From: Erwinia rhapontici
Lineage (GTDB): Bacteria > Pseudomonadota > Gammaproteobacteria > Enterobacterales > Enterobacteriaceae
DNA: 64,000 nt
NCBI RefSeq assembly: GCF_012271765.1
Contig: NZ_VRKO01000004.1
Span: 124,001 to 188,000 of the forward strand
Direction of reading: 5' to 3'
The notes beneath the pieces were generated by a model. The model ran no database searches, was not told the origin of the DNA, and saw only the letters and a list, made by a program, of their open reading frames with translations. Positions 18,679 through 29,344 of the stretch are shown here, piece after piece. Position 1 is the first letter of the stretch; each line of letters begins with the position of its first letter. The position numbers were made by a program, and so were the translations under genes.

Positions 18679-19612
18679 CCCGCGCGGTTTCTGCGCAGGC
18701 GTTGATCGCGCTATCAGCATTGTGGAGCGTGCGCTGGAGATGTATGGCGCACCTATCTACGTGCGGCATGAAGTGGTGCATAACCGTTATGTGGTCAACA
18801 GCCTGCGCGAGCGCGGGGCGATCTTTATTGAAGAGATTGCTGAAGTGCCGGATGGTTCTATCCTGATCTTCTCTGCACATGGCGTGTCTCAGGCCGTTCG
18901 TGCTGAAGCCAAAGCGCGCGAGCTGACCATGCTGTTTGATGCCACCTGTCCGCTGGTCACCAAGGTGCATATGGAAGTGGCGCGTGCCAGTCGAAAAGGA
19001 ACGGAAGCGATCCTGATTGGTCATGCGGGCCACCCGGAAGTGGAAGGGACAATGGGCCAGTACAACAACCCGAAAGGGGGGATGTATCTGGTGGAAGCGC
19101 CAGCAGATGTGTGGAAACTTCAGGTTAAAGATGAAGACAATCTGTGCTTTATGACGCAAACCACGCTGTCCGTCGATGACACCTATGAAGTGATCGATGC
19201 GCTGCGTGCCCGTTTCCCCAAAATTGTTGGTCCGCGTAAAGACGACATCTGTTACGCCACCACTAACCGGCAGGAAGCGGTGCGTACGCTGGCCCGTGAC
19301 GCTGATGTAGTGCTGGTGGTCGGTTCGAAAAACTCTTCGAACTCAAACCGTCTGGCAGAGCTTGCACAGCGTGCCGGCAAGCTGGCACGTCTGATCGACT
19401 CCGCTGATGATATTCAGGAAGAGTGGGTCAGAGGTGTGGGATGTGTTGGCGTCACCGCAGGTGCTTCGGCACCGGATATCCTGGTGCAACAGGTGATCGA
19501 ACGGCTGAACTCACTGGGTGGCGTCGATGCCATCGAGCTGATTGGTCGCGAAGAGAACATTGTGTTTGAAGTACCGAAAGAGCTGCGCGTGGAAGTTCGT
19601 CAGGTCGAGTAG
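18659..19612 (+). CDS. ispH: 4-hydroxy-3-methylbut-2-enyl diphosphate reductase
   Basis: Last enzyme of the MEP isoprenoid pathway, making IPP and DMAPP with a [4Fe-4S] cluster. The 317 residues match E. coli IspH (316). The three cluster Cys are present: RGFCAG (12), DATCPL (about 96) and [11 protein letters not shown] (about 197). The active-site segment VGSKNSSNS is also present. The longer frame starting at 18635 would add eight residues without homology; the ATG at 18659 begins [14 protein letters not shown] as expected. In E. coli rihC and dapB follow. Here a leftward gene pair lies between ispH and dapB. Confidence 0.98.
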   Translation: MQILLANPRGFCAGVDRAISIVERALEMYGAPIYVRHEVVHNRYVVNSLRERGAIFIEEIAEVPDGSILIFSAHGVSQAVRAEAKARELTMLFDATCPLVTKVHMEVARASRKGTEAILIGHAGHPEVEGTMGQYNNPKGGMYLVEAPADVWKLQVKDEDNLCFMTQTTLSVDDTYEVIDALRARFPKIVGPRKDDICYATTNRQEAVRTLARDADVVLVVGSKNSSNSNRLAELAQRAGKLARLIDSADDIQEEWVRGVGCVGVTAGASAPDILVQQVIERLNSLGGVDAIELIGREENIVFEVPKELRVEVRQVE

Positions 19613-19631
19613 GGCGCATTTTCTCCTGTCT

Positions 19632-19658
19632 TGGGCGACCTTTTTTCCGGTCGCCTTA
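19632..19658 (+). terminator. Terminator-like hairpin after ispH
   Basis: GGCGACC and GGTCGCC pair around a loop of T and C, then TTATT. Nearly the same hairpin follows the acid phosphatase gene at 27632-27655. It also lies between convergent genes and could serve both strands. Confidence 0.6.
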
Positions 19659-19691
19659 TTCCCTTAAGTTGTGCAATTTCAGTTATTTCAA

Positions 19692-20111
19692 TTACTTATC
19701 ATCATATCCGCCCTCATTCGGATCGTACCATGTGTTGTGTTCATAAAAGAGGTTAACTGAGTTTTCATCGTTCAGAACCAAAGTCGCAATCCCACTTGAA
19801 TATAACATCCATTTTCCAGGTAGCTGGTCGCCATATTTGATGTCGCCTTGTGCGTAGCAGGATGAGTAGCGGGTATCTATAGCGAAATGATTATCAACCG
19901 GATAGGCGTGATTAAAGAAGTTGATCACCTGCTCTGTGGTTGGTGTGAACTTTTTACAGGCCTTAATTTCACTGGGATTGGTGACTGCTTTCAGCGTCTG
20001 CCCACTACTGACGATGCTGACGGATGTGACCGGATTGGCGTAGCTGGAGCCGATAAGAAACAATGAGACCAGCAAGATGCCAGTATTTAAGCAAAAGGGT
20101 TTGATTACCAT
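19692..20111 (-). CDS. Small exported protein, candidate immunity protein of the adjacent amidase
   Basis: Encodes 139 residues. A signal peptide (about 1-25, hydrophobic core LLVSLFLIGSSYA, cleavage near YAN) predicts a periplasmic protein. Two Cys in the mature part (IKACKKF and SSCYAQG) may form a disulphide. The body contains short beta-strand-like stretches and an acidic C-terminus (DPNEGGYDDK). I do not recognise a named family. Its start lies inside the end of the amidase gene (7-base overlap), a junction that couples translation. Because the partner is a peptidoglycan amidase without a signal peptide, a periplasmic inhibitor protecting the cell from neighbours' enzyme is the simplest reading. 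That role is inferred only from context. Confidence 0.7.
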   Translation of the reverse strand: MVIKPFCLNTGILLVSLFLIGSSYANPVTSVSIVSSGQTLKAVTNPSEIKACKKFTPTTEQVINFFNHAYPVDNHFAIDTRYSSCYAQGDIKYGDQLPGKWMLYSSGIATLVLNDENSVNLFYEHNTWYDPNEGGYDDK

Positions 20112-20725
20112 TTGGCTGAACTCGCTTCAGTGATATTTTTTCTGGCAATTTCAGGATGCCTGAAGATTTCACTCGTACTAATCTTCAACGTGCTTTTTAA
20201 TTCTCTGACTAGCCACTCAAGTGATTCTGACTGGTGCTGATTTACGGCCTCAAAAATTCTACCATCAGGATATTCCTTTAAATCCTCTGTCTTGAAAGCC
20301 TCTCCAACAATCTCAATACCAATTGCATCCGTGTTTGCCGGAAAGCGGTCGGGCCAGGGTTTTTGCCTCTCCCTGTCTGATATTTCTTTGGTGCGCCAGG
20401 CGTTTTCCAGTTGAGTGGCTTTTTTGAGTTCAGCGGGTTCACATTTTTGCGTGATCAGGCAGCGCGATTTCATCCTGCCAACATGGTAAGTCATTTTGAA
20501 CAGCGAGGCCGTCTGATAAATGGTGCCATCTTTATCAATGATAAAATGGGCCCCGTTGGCATTGGCGTGCTGGTAGCTGTTAAAGGTACTTTGTAACGTT
20601 GCGGCCCCGGTCTGATGAACGACAATGCCGTTAACATGGCCCATGTTACCGTGATGAAGGGAGTGAAAAATCTTTTTGGTAATCCTGACCGCATCGATAT
20701 AGCCATTGGCATCGATATACAGCAT
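20105..20725 (-). CDS. N-acetylmuramoyl-L-alanine amidase (amidase_2/PGRP fold), candidate effector
   Basis: The 206 residues show the zinc amidase fold that cuts the bond between muramic acid and the stem peptide. Visible features are VHQTG with His37, AHFIIDKDGTIYQTA, a second likely zinc ligand in TYHVG (His81), GIEIVGE near the active site, and a C-terminal HPEIARKN segment (from His190) where family members have a catalytic Lys/ligand region. There is no signal peptide, so the product would need another export route, for example type VI secretion, or lysis. A clear AAGGA site precedes the ATG. It sits between ispH and dapB in place of rihC. A phage or domesticated lysozyme-like origin is an alternative. 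No secretion genes are in the window. Confidence 0.8.
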   Translation of the reverse strand: MLYIDANGYIDAVRITKKIFHSLHHGNMGHVNGIVVHQTGAATLQSTFNSYQHANANGAHFIIDKDGTIYQTASLFKMTYHVGRMKSRCLITQKCEPAELKKATQLENAWRTKEISDRERQKPWPDRFPANTDAIGIEIVGEAFKTEDLKEYPDGRIFEAVNQHQSESLEWLVRELKSTLKISTSEIFRHPEIARKNITEASSAKW

Positions 20726-20988
20726 GGTTCATCCTTGGTTTGATTAACAATCAGCTTTTGTAGGTTATATAGCCAGTTCTGCTTGAGCAAGGATGCCTGC
20801 CAATTTTCGTAGTTTATCCACTCAACGGCCATCCCATTTCCCTTCCCCAATCCTTACAAAATCTGTTTTACTGATAATCCTCACGCGCTGGCGTAAAATT
20901 CTTATTATCTGGTTTTAATTGTGGCGCAGACGTTAACCGCTGGTTAATCTGTATGCGGCTTGAATGAATAGAAATCTGTCAGGAATGA

Positions 20989-21816
<828 letters not shown>

Positions 21817-21869
21817 GTGTTGTGTACCATCGTGATGTGGTTATTTCAATCATAACTTTTTGATTGGAT

Positions 21870-21898
21870 GGGCAATAATTTTATTGCCCTTTTTATTT
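21870..21898 (+). terminator. Rho-independent terminator of dapB
   Basis: GGGCAATAA and TTATTGCCC pair around TT and run into TTTTTATTTTG, about 55 bases after the dapB stop. Confidence 0.88.
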
Positions 21899-22283
21899 TG
21901 TATAAATAGCCATTTAAGTTATTTTTTTATAGGTTCCACTTATAAGTTGATCTTATCTCTGTTTTTCACCCTCCGTAAGCGCTATTTTTGACCATTTGGT
22001 CCACTTTTTTACTCCCCACCCCCTGAAATTATGCACAAGCGCTCAGGCAACCGATTTTATGACCAGGATGTGTCATGCTTTCAGGGTAAATCTTCCGGAT
22101 TTACGCTCAGTTAGTTAAAAAACGCAGAAAAACATCCTCGCAGGGTAGACAATAGAGAGGGCGATCATTAGAATGCGCCCAATTTGCCAAAAACTGAGCA
22201 GTCAGGCAGTTTTTGCATTGATTTTGGGGTCATTCCTGAATTAATATGCATATATTGTGACTGTTTATTCCCTGGAGGATGTT
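21899..22283 (+). promoter_or_regulatory. carAB control region
   Basis: About 385 noncoding bases before carA. The last 150 resemble the E. coli carAB regulatory region closely. TTAGAATGCGCCCAATTTG near 22169-22187 corresponds to the upstream pyrimidine-regulated promoter area. TGAATTAATATGCATATA with a following TGTGACTGTTTATTC half-match (22237-22270) corresponds to the tandem ARG boxes at the downstream promoter, where ArgR represses. In E. coli PepA, PyrH, IHF, PurR and RutR act on the upstream promoter; I can see the conserved sequence but cannot place every site. The 5' part (21899-22100) shows nothing I can name. Confidence 0.7.
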
Positions 22284-23420
22284 TTGATTAAGTCAGCGCT
22301 ATTGGTTCTGGAAGACGGAACCCAATTCCACGGTCGGGCCATCGGGGCAACCGGGTCGGCAGTGGGAGAAGTTGTTTTCAACACGTCAATGACCGGTTAT
22401 CAAGAAATCCTCACTGATCCTTCCTATTCCCGCCAGATCGTCACTCTTACTTATCCCCATATCGGCAATGTCGGCACCAACTCCGCTGACGCAGAATCTT
22501 CTCAGGTACATGCATCGGGCCTGGTTATCCGTGATTTACCGCTGATTGCCAGCAACTACCGTAATGAAGAAGGCCTGTCTGATTACCTGACTCGCCACAA
22601 CATTGTCGCTATTGCCGATATCGATACGCGTAAGCTGACCCGTCTGCTTCGCGAAAAAGGGGCACAGAATGGCTGTATCATCGCGGGCGATGCGCTGGAT
22701 GCCGCTGTAGCACTGGAAAAAGCCAAAGCGTTCCCGGGCCTGAAAGGCATGGACCTGGCGAAAGAAGTGACCACTAAGGATGCGTATCAGTGGCTGCAGG
22801 GGAGCTGGACGCTGGAAGGTGAGCTGCCTGCGCCGAAGACTGATGCAGACCTGCCGTTCCATGTTGTCGCGTATGATTACGGCGTGAAGCGTAACATCTT
22901 GCGTATGCTGGTGGATCGCGGCTGCCGTCTGACCGTTGTTCCGGCGCAGACTTCCGCGGAAGACGTGCTGAAGCTGAATCCGGACGGGGTGTTCCTCTCT
23001 AACGGTCCTGGCGACCCGGAGCCGTGTGACTACGCGATTACGGCGATCAAACGCCTACTGGAAACCGACATTCCGGTGTTCGGTATCTGCCTCGGCCACC
23101 AGTTACTGGCGCTGGCCAGCGGTGCCAAGACCGTGAAGATGAAACTGGGCCACCACGGTGGTAACCACCCGGTGAAAGATCACGATAACAATACCGTGAT
23201 GATTACCGCCCAGAACCACGGTTTTGCCGTTGACGACAGCCAGCTGCCTTCTAATCTGCGTGTGACCCATACTTCACTGTTTGACCATACGGTACAGGGT
23301 ATTCACCGCACCGATAAAGCCGCTTTCAGCTTCCAGGGGCACCCGGAAGCCAGCCCAGGCCCGCACGATGCTGCGCCCTTGTTCGATCATTTTATCGAAC
23401 TGATTAAAAAAGCTATTTAA
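22284..23420 (+). CDS. carA: Carbamoyl phosphate synthase small subunit (UUG start)
   Basis: Glutamine amidotransferase subunit that releases ammonia from glutamine and channels it to CarB for carbamoyl phosphate, the shared precursor of arginine and pyrimidines. The catalytic triad Cys is in GICLGHQ at residue 269, and the triad His and Glu lie in [11 protein letters not shown]. The start is TTG at 22284, six bases after a GGAGGA site, giving [18 protein letters not shown] as in E. coli, which also uses UUG. A longer frame from a GTG at 22257 would run through the ARG-box promoter and the ribosome-binding site, so I reject it. The protein is 378 residues. Confidence 0.97.
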   Translation: MIKSALLVLEDGTQFHGRAIGATGSAVGEVVFNTSMTGYQEILTDPSYSRQIVTLTYPHIGNVGTNSADAESSQVHASGLVIRDLPLIASNYRNEEGLSDYLTRHNIVAIADIDTRKLTRLLREKGAQNGCIIAGDALDAAVALEKAKAFPGLKGMDLAKEVTTKDAYQWLQGSWTLEGELPAPKTDADLPFHVVAYDYGVKRNILRMLVDRGCRLTVVPAQTSAEDVLKLNPDGVFLSNGPGDPEPCDYAITAIKRLLETDIPVFGICLGHQLLALASGAKTVKMKLGHHGGNHPVKDHDNNTVMITAQNHGFAVDDSQLPSNLRVTHTSLFDHTVQGIHRTDKAAFSFQGHPEASPGPHDAAPLFDHFIELIKKAI

Positions 23421-23438
23421 GGTCGGGAGAGAAAGACA

Positions 23439-26400
23439 ATGCCAAAACGTACAGACATAAAAAGTATCCTGATCCTCGGTGCTGGCCCGATTGTTATCGG
23501 CCAGGCCTGCGAATTTGACTACTCGGGTGCGCAGGCGTGTAAAGCGCTGCGTGAAGAGGGTTACCGCGTTATCCTGGTGAACTCCAACCCGGCCACCATC
23601 ATGACCGACCCGGATATGGCCGATGCGACCTATATCGAACCTATCCACTGGGAAGTGGTGCGCAAAATCATTGAGAAAGAGCGCCCGGATGCCGTGCTGC
23701 CAACCATGGGCGGCCAGACTGCGCTGAACTGTGCGCTGGAGCTGGAACGTCAGGGCGTGCTGGCTGAATTTGGTGTCACGATGATCGGCGCCACCGCTGA
23801 TGCGATCGATAAAGCGGAAGACCGTCGTCGTTTCGACGTTGCGATGAAGAAAATCGGCCTCGATACCGCACGTTCCGGTATCGCACACACGATGGAAGAA
23901 GCGCTGGCGGTTGCCGCTGACGTGGGCTTCCCGTGCATTATCCGTCCGTCATTCACCATGGGTGGCACAGGTGGCGGTATCGCTTACAACCGCGAAGAGT
24001 TTGAAGAGATTTGCGAGCGCGGCCTCGACCTGTCGCCGACCAATGAGCTGCTGATTGATGAGTCACTGATTGGCTGGAAAGAGTACGAGATGGAAGTGGT
24101 GCGTGATAAAAACGACAACTGCATCATCGTCTGTTCGATTGAAAACTTCGATGCCATGGGTATTCACACCGGTGACTCCATCACCGTTGCGCCAGCACAG
24201 ACGCTAACCGACAAAGAGTACCAGATTATGCGTAACGCCTCGCTGGCGGTACTGCGTGAGATCGGTGTGGAAACCGGCGGTTCAAACGTACAATTCTCGG
24301 TAAATCCGGAAAATGGTCGCCTGATTGTCATTGAGATGAACCCGCGCGTATCACGTTCTTCAGCGCTGGCATCCAAAGCGACCGGTTTCCCGATTGCGAA
24401 AATCGCCGCCAAGCTGGCCGTCGGTTTTACGCTGGATGAGCTGACCAACGACATCACCGGTGGCCTGACTCCGGCCTCCTTCGAGCCGTCCATCGACTAC
24501 GTTGTGACGAAGATCCCTCGCTTTAACTTCGAGAAATTTGCCGGTGCCAATGATCGTCTGACCACACAGATGAAATCTGTGGGTGAAGTGATGGCAATTG
24601 GTCGCACCTTCCAGGAATCGATGCAGAAAGCCCTGCGCGGTCTGGAAGTGGGCGCCCATGGTTTTGACCCGAAAGTGGGCCTTGACGACCCGGAAGCGCT
24701 GACGACCATTCGTCGCGAGTTGAAAGATGCTGGCTGCGACCGCATCTGGTACATCGCTGATGCCTTCCGTGCTGCGATGAGCGTGGAAGATGTCTTCGCG
24801 CTCACCAACGTTGACCGCTGGTTCCTGGTGCAGATTGAAGAGCTGGTGAAGCTGGAACAGCAGGTAGCAGACCAGGGCATTAACGGCCTGAACTATGACT
24901 TCCTGCGTGCCCTGAAGCGTAAAGGTTTTGCCGATGCACGCCTGGCCGATGTGGCCGGTGTCTCTGAAGCCGAAATCCGTGCGCTGCGTGAGCAGCATAA
25001 CCTGCACCCGGTCTACAAACGTGTTGATACCTGTGCGGCAGAGTTCTCCACCAATACCGCCTACATGTACTCCACTTATGAAGAGGAGTGCGAAGCGAAC
25101 CCTAACCAGGACCGTGACAAAATCATGGTGCTGGGCGGTGGTCCAAACCGTATCGGCCAGGGCATTGAGTTCGACTACTGCTGCGTACACGCCTCACTGG
25201 CGCTGCGCGAAGACGGGTTCGAAACCATTATGGTCAACTGTAACCCGGAAACCGTCTCTACCGATTACGACACCTCCGACCGTCTGTACTTCGAACCGGT
25301 GACCCTGGAAGATGTGCTGGAAATCGTGCGCATCGAGAAGCCTAAGGGTGTGATCGTACAGTACGGTGGCCAGACGCCACTGAAACTGGCGCGTGCGCTG
25401 GAAGCCGCAGGCGTGCCGGTTATCGGTACCAGCCCGGATGCCATTGACCGTGCAGAAGATCGTGAGCGTTTCCAGCAGGCAGTTGATCGCCTCGGCCTGA
25501 AACAGCCGGCTAACGCCACCGTGACCGCCATTGAAATGGCCGTCGAAAAAGCAGCACTGATTGGCTACCCACTGGTGGTGCGTCCGTCTTACGTGCTGGG
25601 CGGCCGTGCGATGGAAATCGTATACGACGAAATCGACCTGAAGCGTTACTTCAACACGGCGGTTTCCGTCTCTAATGATGCGCCGGTTCTGCTGGACCGT
25701 TTCCTGGATGACGCCGTCGAAGTTGACGTAGATGCCATCTGTGACGGTGAGCAGGTGCTGATTGGCGGCATTATGGAACACATTGAGCAGGCGGGCGTTC
25801 ACTCCGGTGACTCAGCCTGTTCACTGCCAGCGTATACGCTGAGCCAGGAAATCCAGGATGTGATGCGCGACCAGGTGAAAAAGTTGGCCTTTGAACTGGG
25901 CGTACGCGGTCTGATGAACGTGCAGTTTGCAGTGAAAGACAACGAGGTTTACCTGATTGAGGTGAACCCACGTGCTGCACGTACCGTACCGTTTGTTTCT
26001 AAAGCGACCGGGATGCCGCTGGCGAAGGTTGCCGCACGCGTGATGGCGGGCAAAACGCTGGCTGCTCAGGGTGTGACGAAAGAGATCATCCCACCGTATT
26101 ACTCCGTGAAAGAAGTCGTGCTGCCGTTTAACAAGTTCCAGGGCGTTGACCCTATCCTTGGCCCGGAAATGCGCTCCACCGGGGAAGTGATGGGTGTGGG
26201 CCGTACCTTCGCAGAAGCTTTCTGCAAAGCGATGCTGGGCGCACAGAGCAACATGAAGAAGAGCGGTCGTGCGCTGCTGTCAGTGCGCGAAGGCGATAAG
26301 AAACGCATCGTTGAGCTGGCTCGTCGCCTGCAGGATTCTGGTTTTGAACTGGATGCTACTGCGGGTACTGCTGAGGTGTTGAAAACTGCCGGGATTGAGG

Positions 26401-26663
26401 TGCGCCAGGTGAATAAGGTGCATGAAGGTCGTCCGCATATTCAGGATCGGGTGAAAAACGGCGAGTACGCCTATATCGTTAACACCACCGCAGGCCGCCA
26501 GGCGATTGAGGATTCCAAACTCATCCGCCGCAGTGCGTTGCAGTACAAGGTGCACTACGACACCACACTGAATGGTGCTTTCGCCACCACCACGTCACTG
26601 AATGCCAGCGCCACTGAGCAGGTGATCTCCGTGCAGGAAATGCACGCGCAGATCAACGCTTAA
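23439..26663 (+). CDS. carB: Carbamoyl phosphate synthase large subunit
   Basis: Forms carbamoyl phosphate from bicarbonate, two ATP and ammonia supplied by CarA. The 1074 residues (E. coli 1073) show the internal duplication: an N-terminal carboxyphosphate half and a C-terminal carbamoyl phosphate half, each with an ATP-grasp domain. Paired motifs are visible, such as [17 protein letters not shown] near the start and [17 protein letters not shown] near residue 565, and [11 protein letters not shown] against [11 protein letters not shown]. The C-terminal 140 residues form the allosteric domain (ornithine, UMP, IMP). It lies 18 bases after carA with its own GGGAGAG ribosome-binding site and ends at a strong terminator. 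Confidence 0.98.
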   Translation: MPKRTDIKSILILGAGPIVIGQACEFDYSGAQACKALREEGYRVILVNSNPATIMTDPDMADATYIEPIHWEVVRKIIEKERPDAVLPTMGGQTALNCALELERQGVLAEFGVTMIGATADAIDKAEDRRRFDVAMKKIGLDTARSGIAHTMEEALAVAADVGFPCIIRPSFTMGGTGGGIAYNREEFEEICERGLDLSPTNELLIDESLIGWKEYEMEVVRDKNDNCIIVCSIENFDAMGIHTGDSITVAPAQTLTDKEYQIMRNASLAVLREIGVETGGSNVQFSVNPENGRLIVIEMNPRVSRSSALASKATGFPIAKIAAKLAVGFTLDELTNDITGGLTPASFEPSIDYVVTKIPRFNFEKFAGANDRLTTQMKSVGEVMAIGRTFQESMQKALRGLEVGAHGFDPKVGLDDPEALTTIRRELKDAGCDRIWYIADAFRAAMSVEDVFALTNVDRWFLVQIEELVKLEQQVADQGINGLNYDFLRALKRKGFADARLADVAGVSEAEIRALREQHNLHPVYKRVDTCAAEFSTNTAYMYSTYEEECEANPNQDRDKIMVLGGGPNRIGQGIEFDYCCVHASLALREDGFETIMVNCNPETVSTDYDTSDRLYFEPVTLEDVLEIVRIEKPKGVIVQYGGQTPLKLARALEAAGVPVIGTSPDAIDRAEDRERFQQAVDRLGLKQPANATVTAIEMAVEKAALIGYPLVVRPSYVLGGRAMEIVYDEIDLKRYFNTAVSVSNDAPVLLDRFLDDAVEVDVDAICDGEQVLIGGIMEHIEQAGVHSGDSACSLPAYTLSQEIQDVMRDQVKKLAFELGVRGLMNVQFAVKDNEVYLIEVNPRAARTVPFVSKATGMPLAKVAARVMAGKTLAAQGVTKEIIPPYYSVKEVVLPFNKFQGVDPILGPEMRSTGEVMGVGRTFAEAFCKAMLGAQSNMKKSGRALLSVREGDKKRIVELARRLQDSGFELDATAGTAEVLKTAGIEVRQVNKVHEGRPHIQDRVKNGEYAYIVNTTAGRQAIEDSKLIRRSALQYKVHYDTTLNGAFATTTSLNASATEQVISVQEMHAQINA

Positions 26664-26685
26664 CGCCGGTCATCGTGACAGCAAC

Positions 26686-26712
26686 AAACCCCGCCTCGGC
26701 GGGGTTTTTTTT
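26686..26712 (+). terminator. Rho-independent terminator of carAB
   Basis: AACCCCGC and GCGGGGTT pair around CTCG, followed by eight T residues, about 25 bases after the carB stop. Confidence 0.93.
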
Positions 26713-26868
26713 GGGGCGCGATTCGGCAAAAGTCGTTTCTGATTATCGGTTTTGTGATCGCACAGGTTGCAGCATTGTCAGGGTTCGTTAGGATGACTGG
26801 CGCTGGGTTTTACATTATGTATTGAAAAACAGCCACTTTTTACACCAATGATTATAGGGAAATTAACC

Positions 26869-27612
26869 ATGAAAAGAATTGTTCTGGCGATGCTGGTTGG
26901 AGCGGTAATGGCTCAATCTGCGTATGCGGCCAAAGATGTCACCACGCAACCTGACGTTTACTTTCTGAAAGAATCACAGTCCATCGACAGCCTGGCGTTG
27001 CTGCCACCCCCTCCGGCGATGGACAGCATCGAGTTTTTGAATGATAAAACCCAGTATGACGTGGGTAAAATGCTGCGTGACACGCCAAGAGGCAAGCAGG
27101 CCTGGAAAGATGCTAACGTTGAGGGCGATGGCGTAGCAGAGGCATTCTCCGAGGCTTACGGCATGGAAATTACGCTGGAGAAAACGCCGGAACAGTATCG
27201 ACTGGTGAAGAAAATGCGCGAAGATGCGGGCGACCTGGCCACACGCAGCGCCAAGCAACACTACATGCGCATCCGTCCTTTTGCTTTCTATCATGAAGCC
27301 ACCTGCCGTTCCGATGACGAAGGCAAGCTCTCAACCAATGGCTCCTATCCTTCAGGCCACACCACCATTGGCTGGGCCACTGCGCTGGTGCTGGCTGAGA
27401 TCAATACCGACCGCCAGGGGCAAATTCTGCAACGTGGCTATGAGATGGGCCAGAGCCGGGTGATTTGCGGTTATCACTGGCAGAGTGACGTCACCGCGGC
27501 TCGCGTGGTGGCCTCGGCGATTGTGGCACGTCTGCACGCTGAACCGACCTTTGTCAGCCAGCTGCAAAAAGCCAAAGATGAATTCAAGCGTCTGAAAGGC
27601 AGCGCGCTTTAA
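26869..27612 (+). CDS. phoN: Class A non-specific acid phosphatase
   Basis: Secreted periplasmic phosphatase that releases phosphate from a wide range of organic phosphomonoesters. The 247 residues begin with a signal peptide ([20 protein letters not shown]). The vanadium-chloroperoxidase-related signature is complete: K-x6-RP in [13 protein letters not shown] in SYPSGHTT, and SR-x5-H-x3-D in [12 protein letters not shown]. Another hallmark is CRSDDEGKL before PSGH. The start at 26869 has an AGGGA site and gives the proper signal peptide; a longer frame adds seven residues. PhoN and PhoC are the usual names for this class, and the exact ortholog is uncertain. It opens the accessory block between carB and folA. 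Confidence 0.9.
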   Translation: MKRIVLAMLVGAVMAQSAYAAKDVTTQPDVYFLKESQSIDSLALLPPPPAMDSIEFLNDKTQYDVGKMLRDTPRGKQAWKDANVEGDGVAEAFSEAYGMEITLEKTPEQYRLVKKMREDAGDLATRSAKQHYMRIRPFAFYHEATCRSDDEGKLSTNGSYPSGHTTIGWATALVLAEINTDRQGQILQRGYEMGQSRVICGYHWQSDVTAARVVASAIVARLHAEPTFVSQLQKAKDEFKRLKGSAL

Positions 27613-27631
27613 ACGAATAGCCCCCCGTAGT

Positions 27632-27657
27632 GGGCGACCTTTTTTACGGTCGCCCTT
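27632..27657 (+). terminator. Terminator after the acid phosphatase gene
   Basis: GGGCGACC and GGTCGCCC pair around TTTTTTAC, then TTT. It lies between convergent genes and may act on both strands. It is nearly the same as the hairpin after ispH at 19632. Confidence 0.7.
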
Positions 27658-27686
27658 TGAGAGATTCTTTTCCGGTTACACTTTTC

Positions 27687-28004
27687 TTAAGCCAGTTTTG
27701 CCAGTATTTCCAGCGTAGTAGACTCATTTTCAATTAAGCGGATCAGCAAAATGGCCTGTTTATTCGGCTTTGCCCGCCCCTGCTCCCAGTTCTGATAGGT
27801 GGTTAATCCGGTCTGTAAGTACTGTGCGAAGACCGCCTGAGAAAGCTGTAAGTTTTCACGGATAGTGCGCAATTCCTCCGGGGCAAGTACCACCTCAGCT
27901 TTTGCCGCCAGGCGATGCGTCTTCAGCGTTTTCTTGCCCTGGTGATGTTCAGCCAGCGCGGTAAACCCCTCGACCAGTTCATGGTAAAGATCGCGTTTTT
28001 CCAT
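27687..28004 (-). CDS. HTH-type antitoxin (HigA/NadS-like)
   Basis: Encodes 105 residues with a Xre/cro-type helix-turn-helix in the C-terminal half: ENLQLSQAVFAQYLQTG, then TYQNWEQGRAKPNKQA. This is typical of antitoxins that bind DNA with the same region. The N-terminal part, rich in Lys and His, probably contacts the toxin. It follows the RelE-type toxin gene by 4 bases and ends the operon, the toxin-first order of higBA-type modules. Such antitoxins neutralise the toxin and repress the shared promoter; both roles are taken from the family. No paralog is visible in the window. Confidence 0.82.
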   Translation of the reverse strand: MEKRDLYHELVEGFTALAEHHQGKKTLKTHRLAAKAEVVLAPEELRTIRENLQLSQAVFAQYLQTGLTTYQNWEQGRAKPNKQAILLIRLIENESTTLEILAKLA

Positions 28005-28008
28005 AAAA

Positions 28009-28344
28009 TCACCCTCCTTTAGTCAGGTTTGCCAGCAGCGAACGTAAGCTGTCGCGCTGTGCCGGGGAGAGATCGCTTGCCTCTCCTTTGCTGTAAACAG
28101 TGAACAGCAGAAAGTGTGCCTGTTCCTGCCACCAGTAATAAATCACCCGTGAACCTCCGCGTTTTCCCTTATGGCGATGGGCATCGCCTACTCTGAGTTT
28201 ACGCAGCCCTCCGGTGTGCTGGATAACATCACCGCAGGTGGGACAGAGCATTAACAGATTCTGCAAACTGCGAAATGCATCGTCAGAAAAATAATCGACA
28301 CGGTGACGTGCGAAAGGCGGAAGTTCAATAAAGATAGCATCCAC
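28009..28344 (-). CDS. RelE/HigB-family toxin
   Basis: Encodes 111 residues resembling the RelE superfamily branch paired with HTH antitoxins (HigB2/YgjM-like). The pattern is F-x-LQ-x2-L near residue 26, PTCGDVIQHTGGLRKLR near 41-57, KGKRGGSRVIYYWW near 64-77, and LLFTVYSKGEASDL near 84-97. Family members cleave mRNA on the ribosome. The conserved basic residues are present, so activity is plausible but untested. An AGGAGA site lies nine bases before the ATG. It is transcribed with the downstream antitoxin from a promoter at 28367-28395. Confidence 0.82.
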   Translation of the reverse strand: MDAIFIELPPFARHRVDYFSDDAFRSLQNLLMLCPTCGDVIQHTGGLRKLRVGDAHRHKGKRGGSRVIYYWWQEQAHFLLFTVYSKGEASDLSPAQRDSLRSLLANLTKGG

Positions 28345-28366
28345 TGCTGTATCTCCTGATGGGCTT

Positions 28367-28395
28367 AAACTATCCCCAATAATGAGTTAGTTCAA
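28367..28395 (-). promoter_or_regulatory. Putative promoter of the toxin-antitoxin operon
   Basis: Read leftward, TTGAAC (28395-28390) and TAGTTT (28372-28367) are 17 bases apart. The expected transcript starts close before the toxin gene's ribosome-binding site. Confidence 0.5.
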
Positions 28396-28542
28396 GTGAA
28401 TTTTGTTTGTTTTTTGAACCTGATGATTTTGCCTCCTTCCTGCTGATATGTCCCATGACTTGCTCATTCCCTGCGCAACGCCTCGCAAATCTGCACTGTT
28501 AACGCTCAGAAGATTTGCTTATTTCTCAGTTAAAATCATTTG

Positions 28543-28558
28543 AATCAATAGCTTGATT
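28543..28558 (+). promoter_or_regulatory. Inverted repeat, possible operator of the GntR-type regulator
   Basis: AATCAA and TTGATT flank TAGC, about 65 bases before the regulator gene, in an AT-rich stretch that should hold the operon promoter. It differs from the usual FadR-like consensus (TNGTNNNACNA), so the assignment is weak. Confidence 0.25.
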
Positions 28559-28624
28559 TTTTGGCATCAAAATTGCGTTACCTGAAAGAGGTTGAGTTGT
28601 TGGGCCAATTTATCAGGGGGCAGG

Positions 28625-29344
28625 ATGTCATCATTAAACGCCAGTTTGTCGCCGATTGCGGTACAGCACAGCGATGTGTTGGTGCTGGACGCGTTGACGC
28701 GCTATGTGGCGCAGTCCGGGACTCAGATTGGTGAACGTTTGCCGCCAGAGCGTGTACTGGCAGAGCAACTGGGGGTGAGCCGTAACACGGTACGTGAAGC
28801 GCTGAAACGCTGGGAGGCACTGGGCATTATTGTGCGCCGCAAAGGCAGCGGCACCTTCCTGCATGCCGAAGTCACCAGCAATGACAGTTTCCTCTCCCTG
28901 CGCTTTAAGAACGACTCACAGAACATGCTGCATGCGCTGGAGGTGCGACGCATCATCGAGGCCGAATCCTGTGGCCTGGCGGCGATCCGCGCCAGCCGTG
29001 AAGACCTGCTGCTGATAGAACAGCGGCTGGTGGAGATGGAGCGGGTACATCTGTCCATAGGTTCTGCCGGGGCCGAAGACTGGGCGTTTCACGCCAGCAT
29101 CTATCAGGCCGCCCATAACCCGTTACTGCTACATATGGTGGTCGGTTTATACGACACCCTGCACGCGTTCTTCGAATCTCCCCCCGAACAGGCACTGTTC
29201 AGCGACTCCTTTCCGCTGCACCGCACGCTGTTCGAAGCCATTGCACGCCGTGATGCCATTGAGGCGAGGCGCGTCAGCCATTTAATTCTCGATATCACCG
29301 AACGTGACATGAAGGACGTGATCCATGCAGCCAGAAAAATATAA
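28625..29344 (+). CDS. GntR-family (FadR/FCD subfamily) transcriptional regulator
   Basis: First gene of a six-gene operon and probably its ligand-controlled regulator. The 239 residues have an N-terminal winged helix (about 25-90) with the GntR signature LPPERVLAEQLGVSRNTVREALKRW, here split as LPPERVLAEQLGVS and RNTVREALKRWEALG. A C-terminal helical FCD domain follows, with conserved metal/ligand residues (LEVRRIIEAESC, FHASIYQAAHN, HRTLFEAIARRD). The FCD domain usually binds small carboxylates. I chose the ATG at 28625 with a GGGGG site just upstream; a TTG at 28592 would add 11 residues. Its 3' end overlaps the next gene by 20 bases. Confidence 0.88.
   Translation: MSSLNASLSPIAVQHSDVLVLDALTRYVAQSGTQIGERLPPERVLAEQLGVSRNTVREALKRWEALGIIVRRKGSGTFLHAEVTSNDSFLSLRFKNDSQNMLHALEVRRIIEAESCGLAAIRASREDLLLIEQRLVEMERVHLSIGSAGAEDWAFHASIYQAAHNPLLLHMVVGLYDTLHAFFESPPEQALFSDSFPLHRTLFEAIARRDAIEARRVSHLILDITERDMKDVIHAARKI

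Noticed and set aside
20491-20850. 119-codon minus-strand frame starting upstream of the amidase
   Set aside because: Most of it overlaps the amidase out of frame. The first 40 codons (MAVEWINYENWQ and on) look protein-like, but there is no room for a full gene; at most a remnant.
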